64,000 nucleotides of DNA from Amoebophrya sp. A120 (lineage: Eukaryota > Sar > Dinophyceae > Syndiniales > Amoebophryaceae): the NCBI GenBank assembly GCA_905178155.1, contig CAJINV010000019.1, forward strand, positions 750,475 through 814,474, in the 5' to 3' direction. The notes beneath the pieces are model-generated. The model ran no database searches, had not been told where the DNA came from, and was given only the letters and a program-made list of their open reading frames with translations. Positions within the stretch are counted from its first letter, which is position 1; every line of letters begins with the position of its first letter. This document shows positions 1 through 9,552 of this stretch, piece after piece. The position numbers and the translations under genes are program-made.

Positions 1-230
1 GTCGCCCCCGCGACAGCTTTGTCGGCTGCCGTTGAAGTTGTACCAGTTGCACCAGCTTCCGCTTCGGCATTGGAAGCAATTTCCGATGCGAGTGCTACCT
101 GGAAATAAAATAACGATCGCGAGTAGAGCAACAAAAAGCTGCTGCTCGCGCCGAAAAGTACTTGCGCTGGTGCCCCCTGTCGTGCTGCGGTACTCCTAAA
201 ACCTCCTCGGCCGGCGCCTGCATTGCGCAT
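1..230 (-). CDS. N-terminal part of a signal-anchored protein, cut by the window edge
   Basis: An open frame runs from an ATG at 230 to the window edge without a stop (about 76 codons). It begins MRNAGAGRGG, then has a hydrophobic stretch (residues about 24-48, LFGASSSFLLLYS and following) and then an Ala/Ser/Thr-rich segment (SEIASNAEAEAGATG). This is the layout of a signal peptide or signal anchor followed by a disordered linker, as in the two LamG-like proteins downstream at 1106-3308 and 9553-12742. An intron ending TTTATTTCCAG just before GTAGCACTC is an alternative to straight reading. No domain is visible in the part present, so function is unknown. Confidence 0.45.
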   Translation of the reverse strand, partial: MRNAGAGRGGFRSTAARQGAPAQVLFGASSSFLLLYSRSLFYFQVALASEIASNAEAEAGATGTTSTAADKAVAGA

Positions 231-1105
231 CGCAGCAGGTGCTGCAGCGCAGGCTGGAGGGGCTGGAAATTTTGACGAGCTTCTGTTTAAGTAATGTTCA
301 TCTGTATTCTCATGATGGTAGTGCTGCCTCTTTCTTGGAAAGATCTTCAAATTTACTGTATTCTCATGGTCGTGCTGTGAAATAAGTCGAAGCACCTCCG
401 TGCTTCCTAAGATTTTTTTTTTTCAAATGAAGCGCGATATTTGATTTTCTTTCATTCTCGGTAGCTGCAGTAAAAGAAGTGCTGCAGTGCTCGTCTTCGT
501 CTTTCCTTTTTGTCATTAAGGAGCGTCACAGGCGACGAGCTAGTACTACGAGCGCGGCAAATTCGCTAGCTGGATGCTGTGTTCAAGTCCAGCCCAGGGT
601 AAGTAGGTCTACTATTGAGCATTCACCTCGGCACTTAAGTCTCTCGCTCTTGCACTAAGTGCATTTCACTCTCAGAATGAATAGAAAGCTACCGCTAGGG
701 TGATGCGCAGACGTCTCTCGACAACCAGTATGAGCTTCGTCCATCGTTTATACTCTGAATGCATGGGCTCTACTCGATGGTAGTCATGTACTTGAGCTAT
801 ACGCATGCATGGCACAGAACTTCTGCTTAACCTTATTTATCGACTTCAGCATGCATATCAATCAAGCTGGAGAAACAGCTTTCCCGGAATAATTGACCAT
901 GACTGTGTTGTGGAATAGTGAATCAGGCAGCCGCTTGCATATCCGTCGCTTCTGGAGGAGGCGTTTTCGCAACCCAGGACACGTCTGGCCGTTCTATGTA
1001 CCTAAGGTTTGATGATTTCTGAAAAGTGAGAAAATTTTTTATGAAATCCGACTCCTTCTGGGACGAGTTCGCGTGAGACTACGCGTGGGTTTGAAGCCCC
1101 AACCA
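231..1105. other. Intergenic, no gene recognised
   Basis: Stop codons interrupt all frames. I see T-rich runs (about 411-424), a small hairpin sequence AGCACCTCCGTGCT at 391-404 that recurs at 46486-46499, and otherwise unique sequence. A B-box-like stretch near 570-590 was considered as a tRNA and rejected. Confidence 0.5.
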
Positions 1106-3308
1106 TCAGATAATGAAAATGGAAAAACTATGAAAAAAGCAGTACGGGGTCGATTTGAAGAGCGGCACCGGTTCTTTGCTGTCCAACGTTTTGTAGATTC
1201 CGATTTCCCTCGTTACCCTATTGACCACCGGCCCGGTAGACTGTCCAAACTGCACGTGCACTTTCATGCTACTCCGGTCTAGTAGGTGTTTGTTGTCGAT
1301 CAAATCGTCGAGTCTCGTTATCGTCGCGTCGAAGAACGCTTTTGCGTCGGGCCACGTGTAACTGTAGTACCGCGCGTCGAGCATGTATCCCATGAAGCCG
1401 TGCATGCCCTGCTGCTCCGGTTTGAAGCCGCCCAGGTAGAGCCGTATCCCACGAAAAAAGTGTTTCACTGTAAGGATTTTGCCAGTTTTGCATCACAAGT
1501 TCACTCTACATGACAGAGAAAATTTGCCATGCGAGGTTCCTAAGCGAAAACACAGCTAAAATCGATTGTCTTTCATGTGTAGCAAGACAAACACTTCGAA
1601 GATACTGATACATGTTTTGCATTACAAGTTTACAGTGAAACAGTTTTTTCCTGCGGTAGGCCGATCCGTCTCCCTATTGGCCACCATCCGCGGGAACAAA
1701 CCCCCGACGTAGACGGAACCCTTGCTGTAGATATCCCGGTTGGCTTCGGATGTGTCCGCGACAATCTTGTTCCCGATGTACCCATATGCAGTGAAAAAAT
1801 ATCGCACGTGCTAATCGCAATCACGCAAGACAAATCTCTTTCCCAAGCTCAATCAGCTTGAAAAACTCCATTTGTCACGCAGAGCTAAATTTGTATTGCA
1901 AGAAAAAGAATTAAGTAGATTGAGTACTAGCACGGGGACGATACTTTTGCCATTCATAACACAACAGCGCGATCGGGGTAAAAGGAGAAGCCGACCAAGG
2001 TCCACTTGTTGTACCGGATCTGGGCGTGGGCTTTCATCTCTATGCAGGCAGATTCGGGGGTAGTCCAGGAGAGGCGAAGTTGTTGGTTCAGAGTCCCCCA
2101 CTCGTGAACGAAAAAGGCCCAGCCGTTGCTGTCCTGGCCGACGCCGCAGCCGGAGTTTTTCGTGGCGGCTATCGTTTTTATCGACTGGGACTCGACCGGA
2201 AGAGACTCGGCCTGTTTGAATTTGCGTTTGACTTTGAGATTGGTTTCTTTATGCATAATGAAGATGCAGTTCTTGTGCGAATTAGAACTACGGGAATAAA
2301 GGTGTCGCCATTTCTGTGCGAAGAAAAACGCCATCGGACCAAAGCAAGTTACTGTCTTAAATATCTCAGCACCGGTATCTCTGGCAGGTATATCCAGGCG
2401 GAGAAGGTCACCGTATCTGCGTCCTGCGCTTTGAACGACAGTGCTTCTTTCCCGGTTGTGAACGTTCCCATACCAAAGGACGACGCATCTGCTTGCTGCC
2501 CAGGGGCGACGGTGACCATGTCGGTACCGCCCGGCTTTGCAGTGGTGCTGAGCGTTGCATCCGTTACGGTCGTGGCAGGAGCTCCTCCCCCTACTGAAGC
2601 CAAAACAACCCCTGCAGGACTGCTAGGAGGTGCTGCGCCACCAACTGGAGTTACCAGCTGCTCTGTCGCAGAGCTATGTGCTGCTGGTACAACCGTTCCT
2701 GCGTCTGGCACGACAGCATTCGCCGCTGTATTACCACCCGGCGCACCACCAGCTCCTTTCGCAACATATTCCGCAGACCCGGCCCAGTAATTGGGTGCAT
2801 TCGTTGGTGCTGGCGTTTTCTCTCCCAAAATATAGTGTCTGTATCCTTGCGTTTCGGGCGCTTCAGGCCCAATTTGCTGTGGTGAGGAAACTGCAGATGA
2901 TGCTGATGAGGTCCCTTCAGAATTGGAAGAGCCGGCACTGCCGCCGAGGAGAGATGTTGTTCTAGGATTATTGTTATTGTTAGCCAAAATCTCGGGCGGG
3001 GTATCCACCCCGTTTGCACCGCCAGTTCCTCCACCGCCACTGCCCGGTATCCCGCCGGTGTAGGATAAACTCGGCAAGCCAAAGACTTTGACGTCCTTGT
3101 AACTCTCCGCGTCGCGGAGGGTTTGAATCAAAAGGTAGTTGTAGAGGGAGATGGTTAACAGCGCGGAACAGGAGATGAGCAGTATGAACGTCTGGACCAG
3201 AAATTTGAAAGAACATGCGCCTGAATTTGGGCTGTTAAAAATCCCACCATTGAAAGAACCCGGGTTGAGGTCAATCGCGCCCCCCAAAGACGGAAGGTGG
3301 CGCGACAT
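1106..3308 (-). CDS. Single-pass membrane protein with a LamG/concanavalin-like ectodomain (LamG-1)
   Basis: Starts at ATG 3308 (MSRHLPSLGG). Residues about 36-61 form one transmembrane helix (FLVQTFILLISCSALLTI), followed by a Gly/Ser/Thr/Ala-rich linker to about residue 290. The C-terminal half has the strand pattern of a LamG/concanavalin-like jelly roll: TVTFSAWIYLPE, then NGWAFFVHEW, KWTLVGFSFY, and after splicing VVYIGNKIVADTSEANRD and RPYLGGFKPEQQ. It is probably a type II membrane protein with a carbohydrate- or protein-binding outer domain; ligand unknown. Two introners (1445-1658, 1785-1958) interrupt the LamG part. A 39-nt GT-AG intron is likely at 2314-2352, and a further short intron between about 2235 and 2313 is needed to restore frame, exact ends unresolved. 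The gene at 9553-12742 is a paralogue. Stop is at 1106. Confidence 0.75.
1445..1658. mobile_element. Introner, family H
   Basis: Ends are TATCCCACGAAAAAAGTG and, on the other strand, TACCGCAGGAAAAAACTG, continuing TTTCACTGTAA. Flanking 5-bp repeats are agccg and ggccg (one mismatch). Removing the element and one repeat joins GAT CGG CC to C TAC CTG, giving DRPYLGGF in frame in LamG-1. Confidence 0.85.
1785..1958. mobile_element. Introner, family B
   Basis: Terminal repeats TATGCAGTGAAAAAATATCG and TATGAATGGCAAAAGTATCG. Flanks accca and acaca (one mismatch). Excision joins to RAVVYIGNK in frame. The paralogue at 9553-12742 has no intron at the aligned position (RHVAIFIEKEI). Confidence 0.88.
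2314..2352 (-). other. Probable 39-nt GT-AG intron
   Basis: Read on the minus strand it begins GTAACTTGC and ends TTCGCACAG. Without it the frame hits the TAA made by CAG-TAA. With it, the protein continues LRQNGDTFIP, which suits the LamG domain. A second intron shortly downstream is also needed. Confidence 0.5.
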
Positions 3309-4271
3309 GGCTGATGTGCTGGGCAGTGATCGCTGGAGGTAACAATGACGAGCACGACCGTGCCTCTACAGCTTGGGACGTCTGCGGGAAGGTCCTATGT
3401 TCTTGTTGAGACGTGGGCAGCGCCGCGGCCGGCACCTGTTGTAGCTCCTTGTAATATTTTCACCAGAGCACCACGCAGTCGCACGCCGTCACCGCCGCCG
3501 ACAGGTGGCACGTGGCGGACAGATGGCCGAGGTGTGGTGGTTTTCAGTTTCATCGTCTTGTTCCCACGATCGTGAATGGTTCTTGCGATCTTCGCAGCTG
3601 ATCGAAAGATAGACGGTGGCCCTCATGCACACCTGTTGCTGCATCAGCGGCCGGGAAATAACGAGAGCCGTGGCAAACGTAGTCCTAGTTTCACACAAGA
3701 ACGGCACTTGAAGAACGGAGAAGCGCCATGATCCAACCACCTTTACTAGTGCGCAAAGACAAGGCAAAACAGGTGACGGTTACATCTTTCTCGAGAATTT
3801 TCGTTAGTTCGTTTACATTTTGAAAAGTTCGGGCAAAGTAGCCCTGCATGCAGAAATCAGAAAAAAAAACTTACCGATGTTTTTTGGCTGGTAGCGCTTC
3901 TCTCTAGTAATCCTTGTAGGATATTGGAGCAAGTAGAGGATATTTCAAAATTTGCAAAGAAACAACTGTTAGACGTCCAGAATGAGTAGAACTTCTGTGT
4001 CGCAGCAGCAAGAAAAAAATAATGAACCAGATAATCAGAGACGTCTTGCAGCAGCAGTCCCAAAACACAGTCAATATTTGCACGAACAGCACATCAAAAA
4101 TACGAAGGATTTTCTATTGCGCAACCGGTACTACAAGCGAACTCAGCGTCAAATGATTGAAGTTCTTGCGTCGTGGTAAAAAATAGTAGAGCGGCAGCGC
4201 TATTGTCGTCTCTATCATCCCTGACAATGCACGTGCAAGTCCAGCATACGTCTGGACACCAGCTGCTAGTG
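3309..4271. other. Intergenic between LamG-1 and the mannosidase gene
   Basis: No conserved protein is visible. Short frames are open on both strands near 3345-3767 but look like chance openings. The stretch holds the upstream region of LamG-1 and the 3' flank of the GH47 gene. Confidence 0.4.
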
Positions 4272-7200
4272 CTATCGCCCCCCAGCACCACCTCCATTAC
4301 CATTTCCCGCAGATGAAGCCGCCACCAGTCCCGGCCGGAACCGCTTTATCGGGTGACCCTCCGTGTTGAAGACGAAGTTTTCCAGGGACAAAATCGACTC
4401 CCCAGCGTCCTTTTGGAAGAGCAAGTACAGGTATTTCAAGGTTTCCGCCGTAAAATAGGATTCCTGTTTGTCCATGATTCTCGGCTTGAAGAACAGATGC
4501 CCAGCTTTCGGATGGTTCTTCTCCGGGTTTTTCCACGTCACCGAACTGTACTATGGGACTCTCAAGCGTTACATTCTCGACTGTTACATGATTTGCCATG
4601 CAAAACTAGCACTATCATCTACACGATCAAGCTGTTCTGCGTGACAAATTCTGGAAGGGCCGAGCAGGCAGATATCTGTCATGCAAGACGCGCAATGCCC
4701 CCCTTTCACTTTTCCCATTCTTGCGTCACAAATCCATGGAACAGTTGAGACTGTAACAGTTGAGAACGCCATATGTACCCGAACTGCGTCTTCGTGTGCA
4801 TCTCGATCGCGCGGAAGATTTCGTAGCCGTACTCCTGAAACTTTTTGTCGCGGGTGTAGTAGTTATGCAATGCAAAAGCATCGCACTAGTATAAATTGCA
4901 TTACAAATTTTCTCAGCATGAGAAATGGAATTTCTAATGCGGATTTAGCTTGAGAAGGAAATTTGTAATGCATGCATGCGATTACTATGAGTACGATACT
5001 TTTGCAATGCATAGTAGTACATGTAGTACAGCGATTCCACCACTTCGGGCCGTAGATGGAACACCTTGTCTTCCTGGTCGCAATACGTTAACTTTTTCTC
5101 GCTCAAATCCCGCTTCAGCCGAAACCTCGTCGCTTCACACGCCAACCCGAAATAGGTCCGCTTGTACATGTTGACGCACGTATCCATTAACTGATAAGCC
5201 GTTTCCACCCAGCCATCGTCCCTTATCGTGACGGGCAGCTCGTAATACCCTAATACCAGCATCCCCGGGACGAAGCAGGACAGGTGTTCCATCCGGTTAA
5301 TTAAATTTCCCGACTTCGCCTCCCTTAAAAAGATGTTGTCGTCGTGGGGCGGAAAGCCCTGGATCAGCATTCGCTGCGACAGACTGTACATAGCGGTGCG
5401 CCACTCTAGGGGGTTATGCATTGCAAAAGTATCGTATGCAGTGGAAATTGCATTACAAAATTTTCAGAAAGAGAAATGATATTTGTCATGCATATTCAGG
5501 TAAGAAACTGGATCTGTGTCTGTCATGCAGTATTGCAATTAGTACGCGTGCGTCGATGCCTTTGCAATGCATACAGGTTTTGCTTCGTGGATTCTAATTC
5601 CGATTTGATCTTCTGCTTCAGTTGCTGTTTCGCCGACTCGGAAAGTTCCTCCGGAAGATTGGTGTTCTGTTGATCCGTTGTTTCTATGCCTTTCTCCTTG
5701 TTCAATTTCTCCCGAATCGCCAAGTGCTCCTTCTGCATTTTAATGTTTTCGATGTTTTTCATGCTGTGCATTCTGTCGTCGGTTATTTTACTCGCAAGGT
5801 TGTCGGATTTCCGGAACTGATTCCTCATTAACTCCTTCTCCTGTTTGTTCGTTCCGCCGAGCAGTTCCGGCGGGTAGGTCTGCGGCGCTTTCTCCCGGGA
5901 CAGGGGCGGGTTGGTTTCGGAGCCGGGTGGCAGGGTCTCCTCCGGGTCTTCGGTTGGAGGGGGTTTATGTGGCACCTTGTTTGTTCCCTGTAGGGGTGCG
6001 GGGGTCTGTGCTTCGGAAGAAGAAGACGCAGGCTCTCTTGCATGATTTTCTTTTTCTTCGACTGCTGGTACTGGTGGTAGTGTGGATGGCGGTTCCGAGG
6101 TCGTTGCTACTTCGGCAAAGCTGCTGGGGGCCGGGTCCTCAGCGGGAATAGGTGGTGGTGCTGGTGCAGATGCTGCGAGAGCCGCGGATGCGGGAGCTAT
6201 AGACGTAGCCGCAGAGGCGACTGCAGGTGGTGCGAGCGCGGCATTGGCTGCGAAAGCAGCTGCTGGCACTGCCGAAGTTGCCGTCGAAAGAGGTAGTGCT
6301 GTTTCCGTGACAGTAGCACTAGTACTAGCTGGTGCGGATTTACTAGCAGGTACAGCTACTTCTGGAGCTGCACTCGTGTCAACTGCAGCACCTGGTACCG
6401 CTGCGGCAAACGTTGTTGCGACCACGACATCTTCTGAAGGAGATGAAGACACACCAGCAGGCACAGCAGGTTCGCCACTACTACCTGCCGGAAGCAACTC
6501 TGCCAACCTTCTTGTTGCTGGCTTCTTGCCCGTATTCTCGTCTATTCTCAACGGCGGAGGTGTTGAACCTGTTGAACCTAAAGCCGTTGGTTTCTCAAGA
6601 GCAGATGGAAATCCATTCACAATTTCCTTCTCCAACCTCCTTACCATTTCATCCCTCCCGATTCCCCAGCCCGCTTCCTTCAGCGGGTCCCTGAATTTCT
6701 CCCGTTTTCGCCCAATGTCCCGTCCCTCCGCGCAGAGTGCATCCCGTTCCGCAGGAGAAAGGGAAGCGATAGCGGTCGCGTTCTTACTACCAGTACTAGC
6801 AGTCGACTTGGTCGTCATTTTCGCAGACGCAGTTGTACCGCTACACCCCTCCCGATAGATGTTGTGCATCCAGAGGTGTGTCTTCAGCAAGTACTCGTAA
6901 AACGAATCCGCACCGGAACCGAAGGAGTAATCCGAGCTGACAATCACGCCCGAACTCGGGTCCACGAAGTTCGGCAACAGCCCGTGCACCTGCCGCATGA
7001 GAACTTTCGGATCTACCAAAAGCATCTGCTGCCGGTCCACCAGCTCCTGGTACCGGGGATTTTTCAACGCGTAGGAGAGAAACCGCCATTCCAACTGCCA
7101 AGTGCCGACTTCAGACAAGACAAAGTGCTGCGTCCACTCGTGGCGTCGGCTTTTCCGCTGTTTCAGATTGATTTCCGGGAGGATCATGATCCCGGAGGTG

Positions 7201-9164
7201 GGGTCGTCGTCAAGGGAGATTTTCTTATTAGAAGATGATCCTGGCTTCTTCCCATTTGCCACTTCAAACATTTTTGACTCGATCATCAGATCTGCGAATT
7301 CCCTGGCTTTGCTAATTAAAATTTGCTTCTGCTCTATCCAGGAAAAAAACTGTGTAAGTGTAAGTTTCTTGCAGGAATAGCATCACAAGTTTCCTCTGCA
7401 TGACACAGAAAACCTGTCATGCGTAGCTAGTACGTGAAAACACGCACGAAAATTGCCTCTGATGCATGTCCAGCATGACAACTGTAAACAGTTTTGCATT
7501 TTCTGCAACACTAATTTACACTTACACAGTTTTTTTCTTGGATATGCTCCCCCGCTTTTTTCAAATTCTCCACGTCGTGCTGTTTCCGTTCGTACCAAGT
7601 GCAAAAGTGTCTGGGTCTGGAAGAATGCAACTTGTGGTGCTGCGTTTGGATTCCAAAAACATTTGTATTGCATGAGTCCCAAAGGGAATGCAGTTTTTGC
7701 TACGCTGAGAAGGCATTTGTCATGCAGAATAGGCATCAAGAAGCCCTCAGAAAATCTGTATTGCTACGGTATGCATCACAGACATCATGGCTCATGCAAA
7801 ACGTGCATGACAAGTGTCAGAATCTTCCAGACCCAGACATTTTTACAGTTGATAGTTCGTTGCTCAATCCCTTCTCCTCGTCAAGCTCCAACAAGCTGTA
7901 CGCCCCTAAGAGCCCGCCAATCACGCGGATGTTGAGTTCAAAAGAACTGACGAAGTTGTCCTTCGCTTCTTCCAAAATGTTCAGCTGCTGAACCCAATTC
8001 TTCACCGCGTCGTCGAATTCTTTCCGCATCCCCATCAACAGCATCGTGTCCAGGGATTCAAACACCATCACCCCGACGCCCGCCCAGTTAAACGGGTTGC
8101 CGGTCAACGGCTGGATTTCGTCATTTCCAAAGGTTTTCTGTTTGTAATTTTGCCACACGAATTATGGGAGTGTCAGGATTGAAATCGTCAAAGTTGAAAT
8201 AATTTGTCATGCATAAAACCGATAACAGTCGGAAGCCCACTTATCAAGCGGCGCATGACAAATTTTCCGAGAACTGGAAATCAATTTGTCATGCTGTTTG
8301 GGGACAGAGGACTGCTTTTGTCATGCTACTTTAGCAGCTCTATCCCAAACCCCAAACAGGCCGACAACCGGCCTCACTTGCAATCCCTGCAACACAGTCA
8401 CTTCGTGCCTTGCATTTTATGCATCACAGATGATTTCAACTTTGTCGATTTCAATCCTGACGTTTCCATACGAAACGCATCGCTTGTTTCACCTCTTCCT
8501 GCCACTTCTCCGGCTCGTGGACACTGATCGGCGCCTTCATATGAAATGCAAAAGTGTCTGGGTCTGGAAGAATGCTGCAACTTGTCATGCTAAATCTGAA
8601 GCATGCAAAAATCTGTGTTGCATGACTACCAAAAGTCGTCCAGTTTTGACCAAGTCGGGAGGGAGTTTCCCATGCAGGATAGGCATGAGAGAGATCGCGC
8701 AGAATCTGTCATTCTAGGTCCTGCATTCCAGACCTCATGGGTCATGGAAAAGCTGCATGACAAGTCGCGCACTCTTCCAGACCCAGACATTTTTACATTT
8801 GATACTTCACCGGGTTCAGCATTTCCTCCGGGACGCCCTTCTCTTTCAGCTTGATTTTCTCCTGCTCCGGGATATCAAAGTAGTTTTTCCGGTTCGGGTC
8901 GAGGTGGATATTCCGGAGCTTTTCGATCGGCGCAACCGTCTCTTCACCGGGAAGGAGGTCTTTCCGCGTGTTGAACTCTTCATCAGCGGTGGGCTGGGGG
9001 CTGGGGTTATAGGATTTTGAAAAAATATGAGATGGACAAATGCACGTGAAGCTAAAAATGCGAAACGCAGTGGTCTCACTGACTTCACTATGACATTGTG
9101 TATGTGCATTACAGAGTGGCAGAGTGGCAAAGCAAGCACGGCGACGATCACACCGGGGAGGCAT
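4272..9164 (-). CDS. Class I alpha-mannosidase (glycoside hydrolase family 47) with a large disordered insert
   Basis: The protein follows GH47 (ER/Golgi alpha-1,2-mannosidase or EDEM-like) from end to end: EKWQEEVKQAM, NPFNWAGVGVMVFESLDTML, SSFELNIRVIGGLLGAYSL, LSEVGTWQLEWRFLS, GADSFYEYLLK, LSCFVPGMLVLGYYEL, HLRPEVVESLYYMYYY, YGYEIFRAIEMHT, ESYFTAETLKYLYLLF, and the calcium-site motif VFNTEGHP near the C-terminus. The family trims mannose from N-glycans in the secretory pathway. The acidic residues of DSFYEYL and RPEVVES and the Thr of VFNTEGHP are kept, so it is probably active. About 430 residues rich in Ala, Pro, Ser and Glu are inserted after LWMHNIYREG (plus positions about 5580-6860). 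Seven introners of six families interrupt the gene. The 5' end is uncertain: an ATG at 9164 followed by a GT-AG intron ending before 8995 is the best start; no signal peptide is visible there. Confidence 0.9.
4552..4773. mobile_element. Introner, family C
   Basis: Ends TATGGGACTCTCAAGCGTTA and TATGGCGTTCTCAACTGTTA. Exact 5-bp repeats tgtac on both sides. Removal joins TTC GGG TAC A to GT TCG GTG, giving FGYSSVTWKNPE in the mannosidase. Confidence 0.92.
4864..5013. mobile_element. Introner, family B
   Basis: Ends TATGCAATGCAAAAGCATCG and TATGCATTGCAAAAGTATCG, exact repeats gtagt. Removal gives YYMYYYTRDKKFQEYGYE, continuous with the GH47 consensus. Confidence 0.93.
5415..5573. mobile_element. 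Introner, family B
   Basis: Ends TATGCATTGCAAAAGTATCG and TATGCATTGCAAAGGCATCG. Flanks ggggt and caggt share only three of five bases, so this copy may be older. Removal of element plus five bases gives CAA AAC CTG CTA GAG TGG, in frame. Confidence 0.85.
7335..7544. mobile_element. Introner, family H
   Basis: Ends TATCCAGGAAAAAAACTGTG and TATCCAAGAAAAAAACTGTG, then TAAGTGTAA. Exact repeats tgctc. Removal gives GEQKQILISKAREFADLM in frame. Confidence 0.92.
7593..7854. mobile_element. Introner, family A
   Basis: Ends TACCAAGTGCAAAAGTGTCT and TATCAACTGTAAAAATGTCT, both continuing GGGTCTGGAAGA. Exact repeats gttcg. Removal gives GLSNERKQHDVENLKK in frame. Confidence 0.93.
8163..8470. mobile_element. 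Introner, family E
   Basis: Ends TATGGGAGTGTCAGGATTGA and TATGGAAACGTCAGGATTGA. Flanks cgaat and cgaaa (one mismatch). Removal gives AMRFVWQNYKQ, a conserved GH47 segment, in frame. Confidence 0.92.
8540..8804. mobile_element. Introner, family A
   Basis: Ends TATGAAATGCAAAAGTGTCT and TATCAAATGTAAAAATGTCT, exact repeats cttca. Removal joins GTG AAG to GCG CCG, giving NPVKAPISVHEPEKW in frame. Confidence 0.93.
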
Positions 9165-9552
9165 CAGTGACAATTTTGCCAAGGCATCACGCAACTGAGA
9201 AGAGATACGGACGGGCGCATTTTTTACATGACAAAGAAGAAAAGTGATGCGCACCCGTTCCGAAAATGTTGAAAGTTCAAAAATGAAAGCAAACCCACAC
9301 TGAAATTTCTGAAAGAAAAGGAAAGAAAGAAATTGCTACCCTAACTCAATCCGATGCGAGAAAAAGAGACTTCTTTATAGTGAAACAGCTGCAGGCCGCA
9401 TACTAGTAGGTCTTAGACTTTCTAAGGTTTAGGTCGACGCTCAAGGCCCTAAGAGTAGAACTACTGCGCTAAGAAATAAAGAAGAACGACGGAGCTGCTG
9501 GATTTTTGTTTTTTCCCCCATACTGAGTGGAGCGTGTTCACCCTTGTAGTAA
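9165..9552. other. Intergenic between GH47 and LamG-2
   Basis: Purine-rich stretches near 9300-9340 and no convincing coding sequence. An upstream exon of the mannosidase carrying its signal anchor could lie here but I cannot identify one. Confidence 0.35.

Noticed and set aside
540-615. tRNA gene
   Set aside because: A B-box-like GTGTTCAAGTCC is present but no matching A box or cloverleaf could be drawn.
6082-6858. Plus-strand Ala/Gly-rich frame
   Set aside because: It is the reverse reading of the low-complexity insert of the mannosidase, whose minus frame joins conserved GH47 blocks.
8163-8470. Bacterial insertion sequences as the explanation of the inverted-repeat elements
   Set aside because: They are too short for a transposase, sit inside eukaryotic exons in frame, and the genes contain spliceosomal introns.
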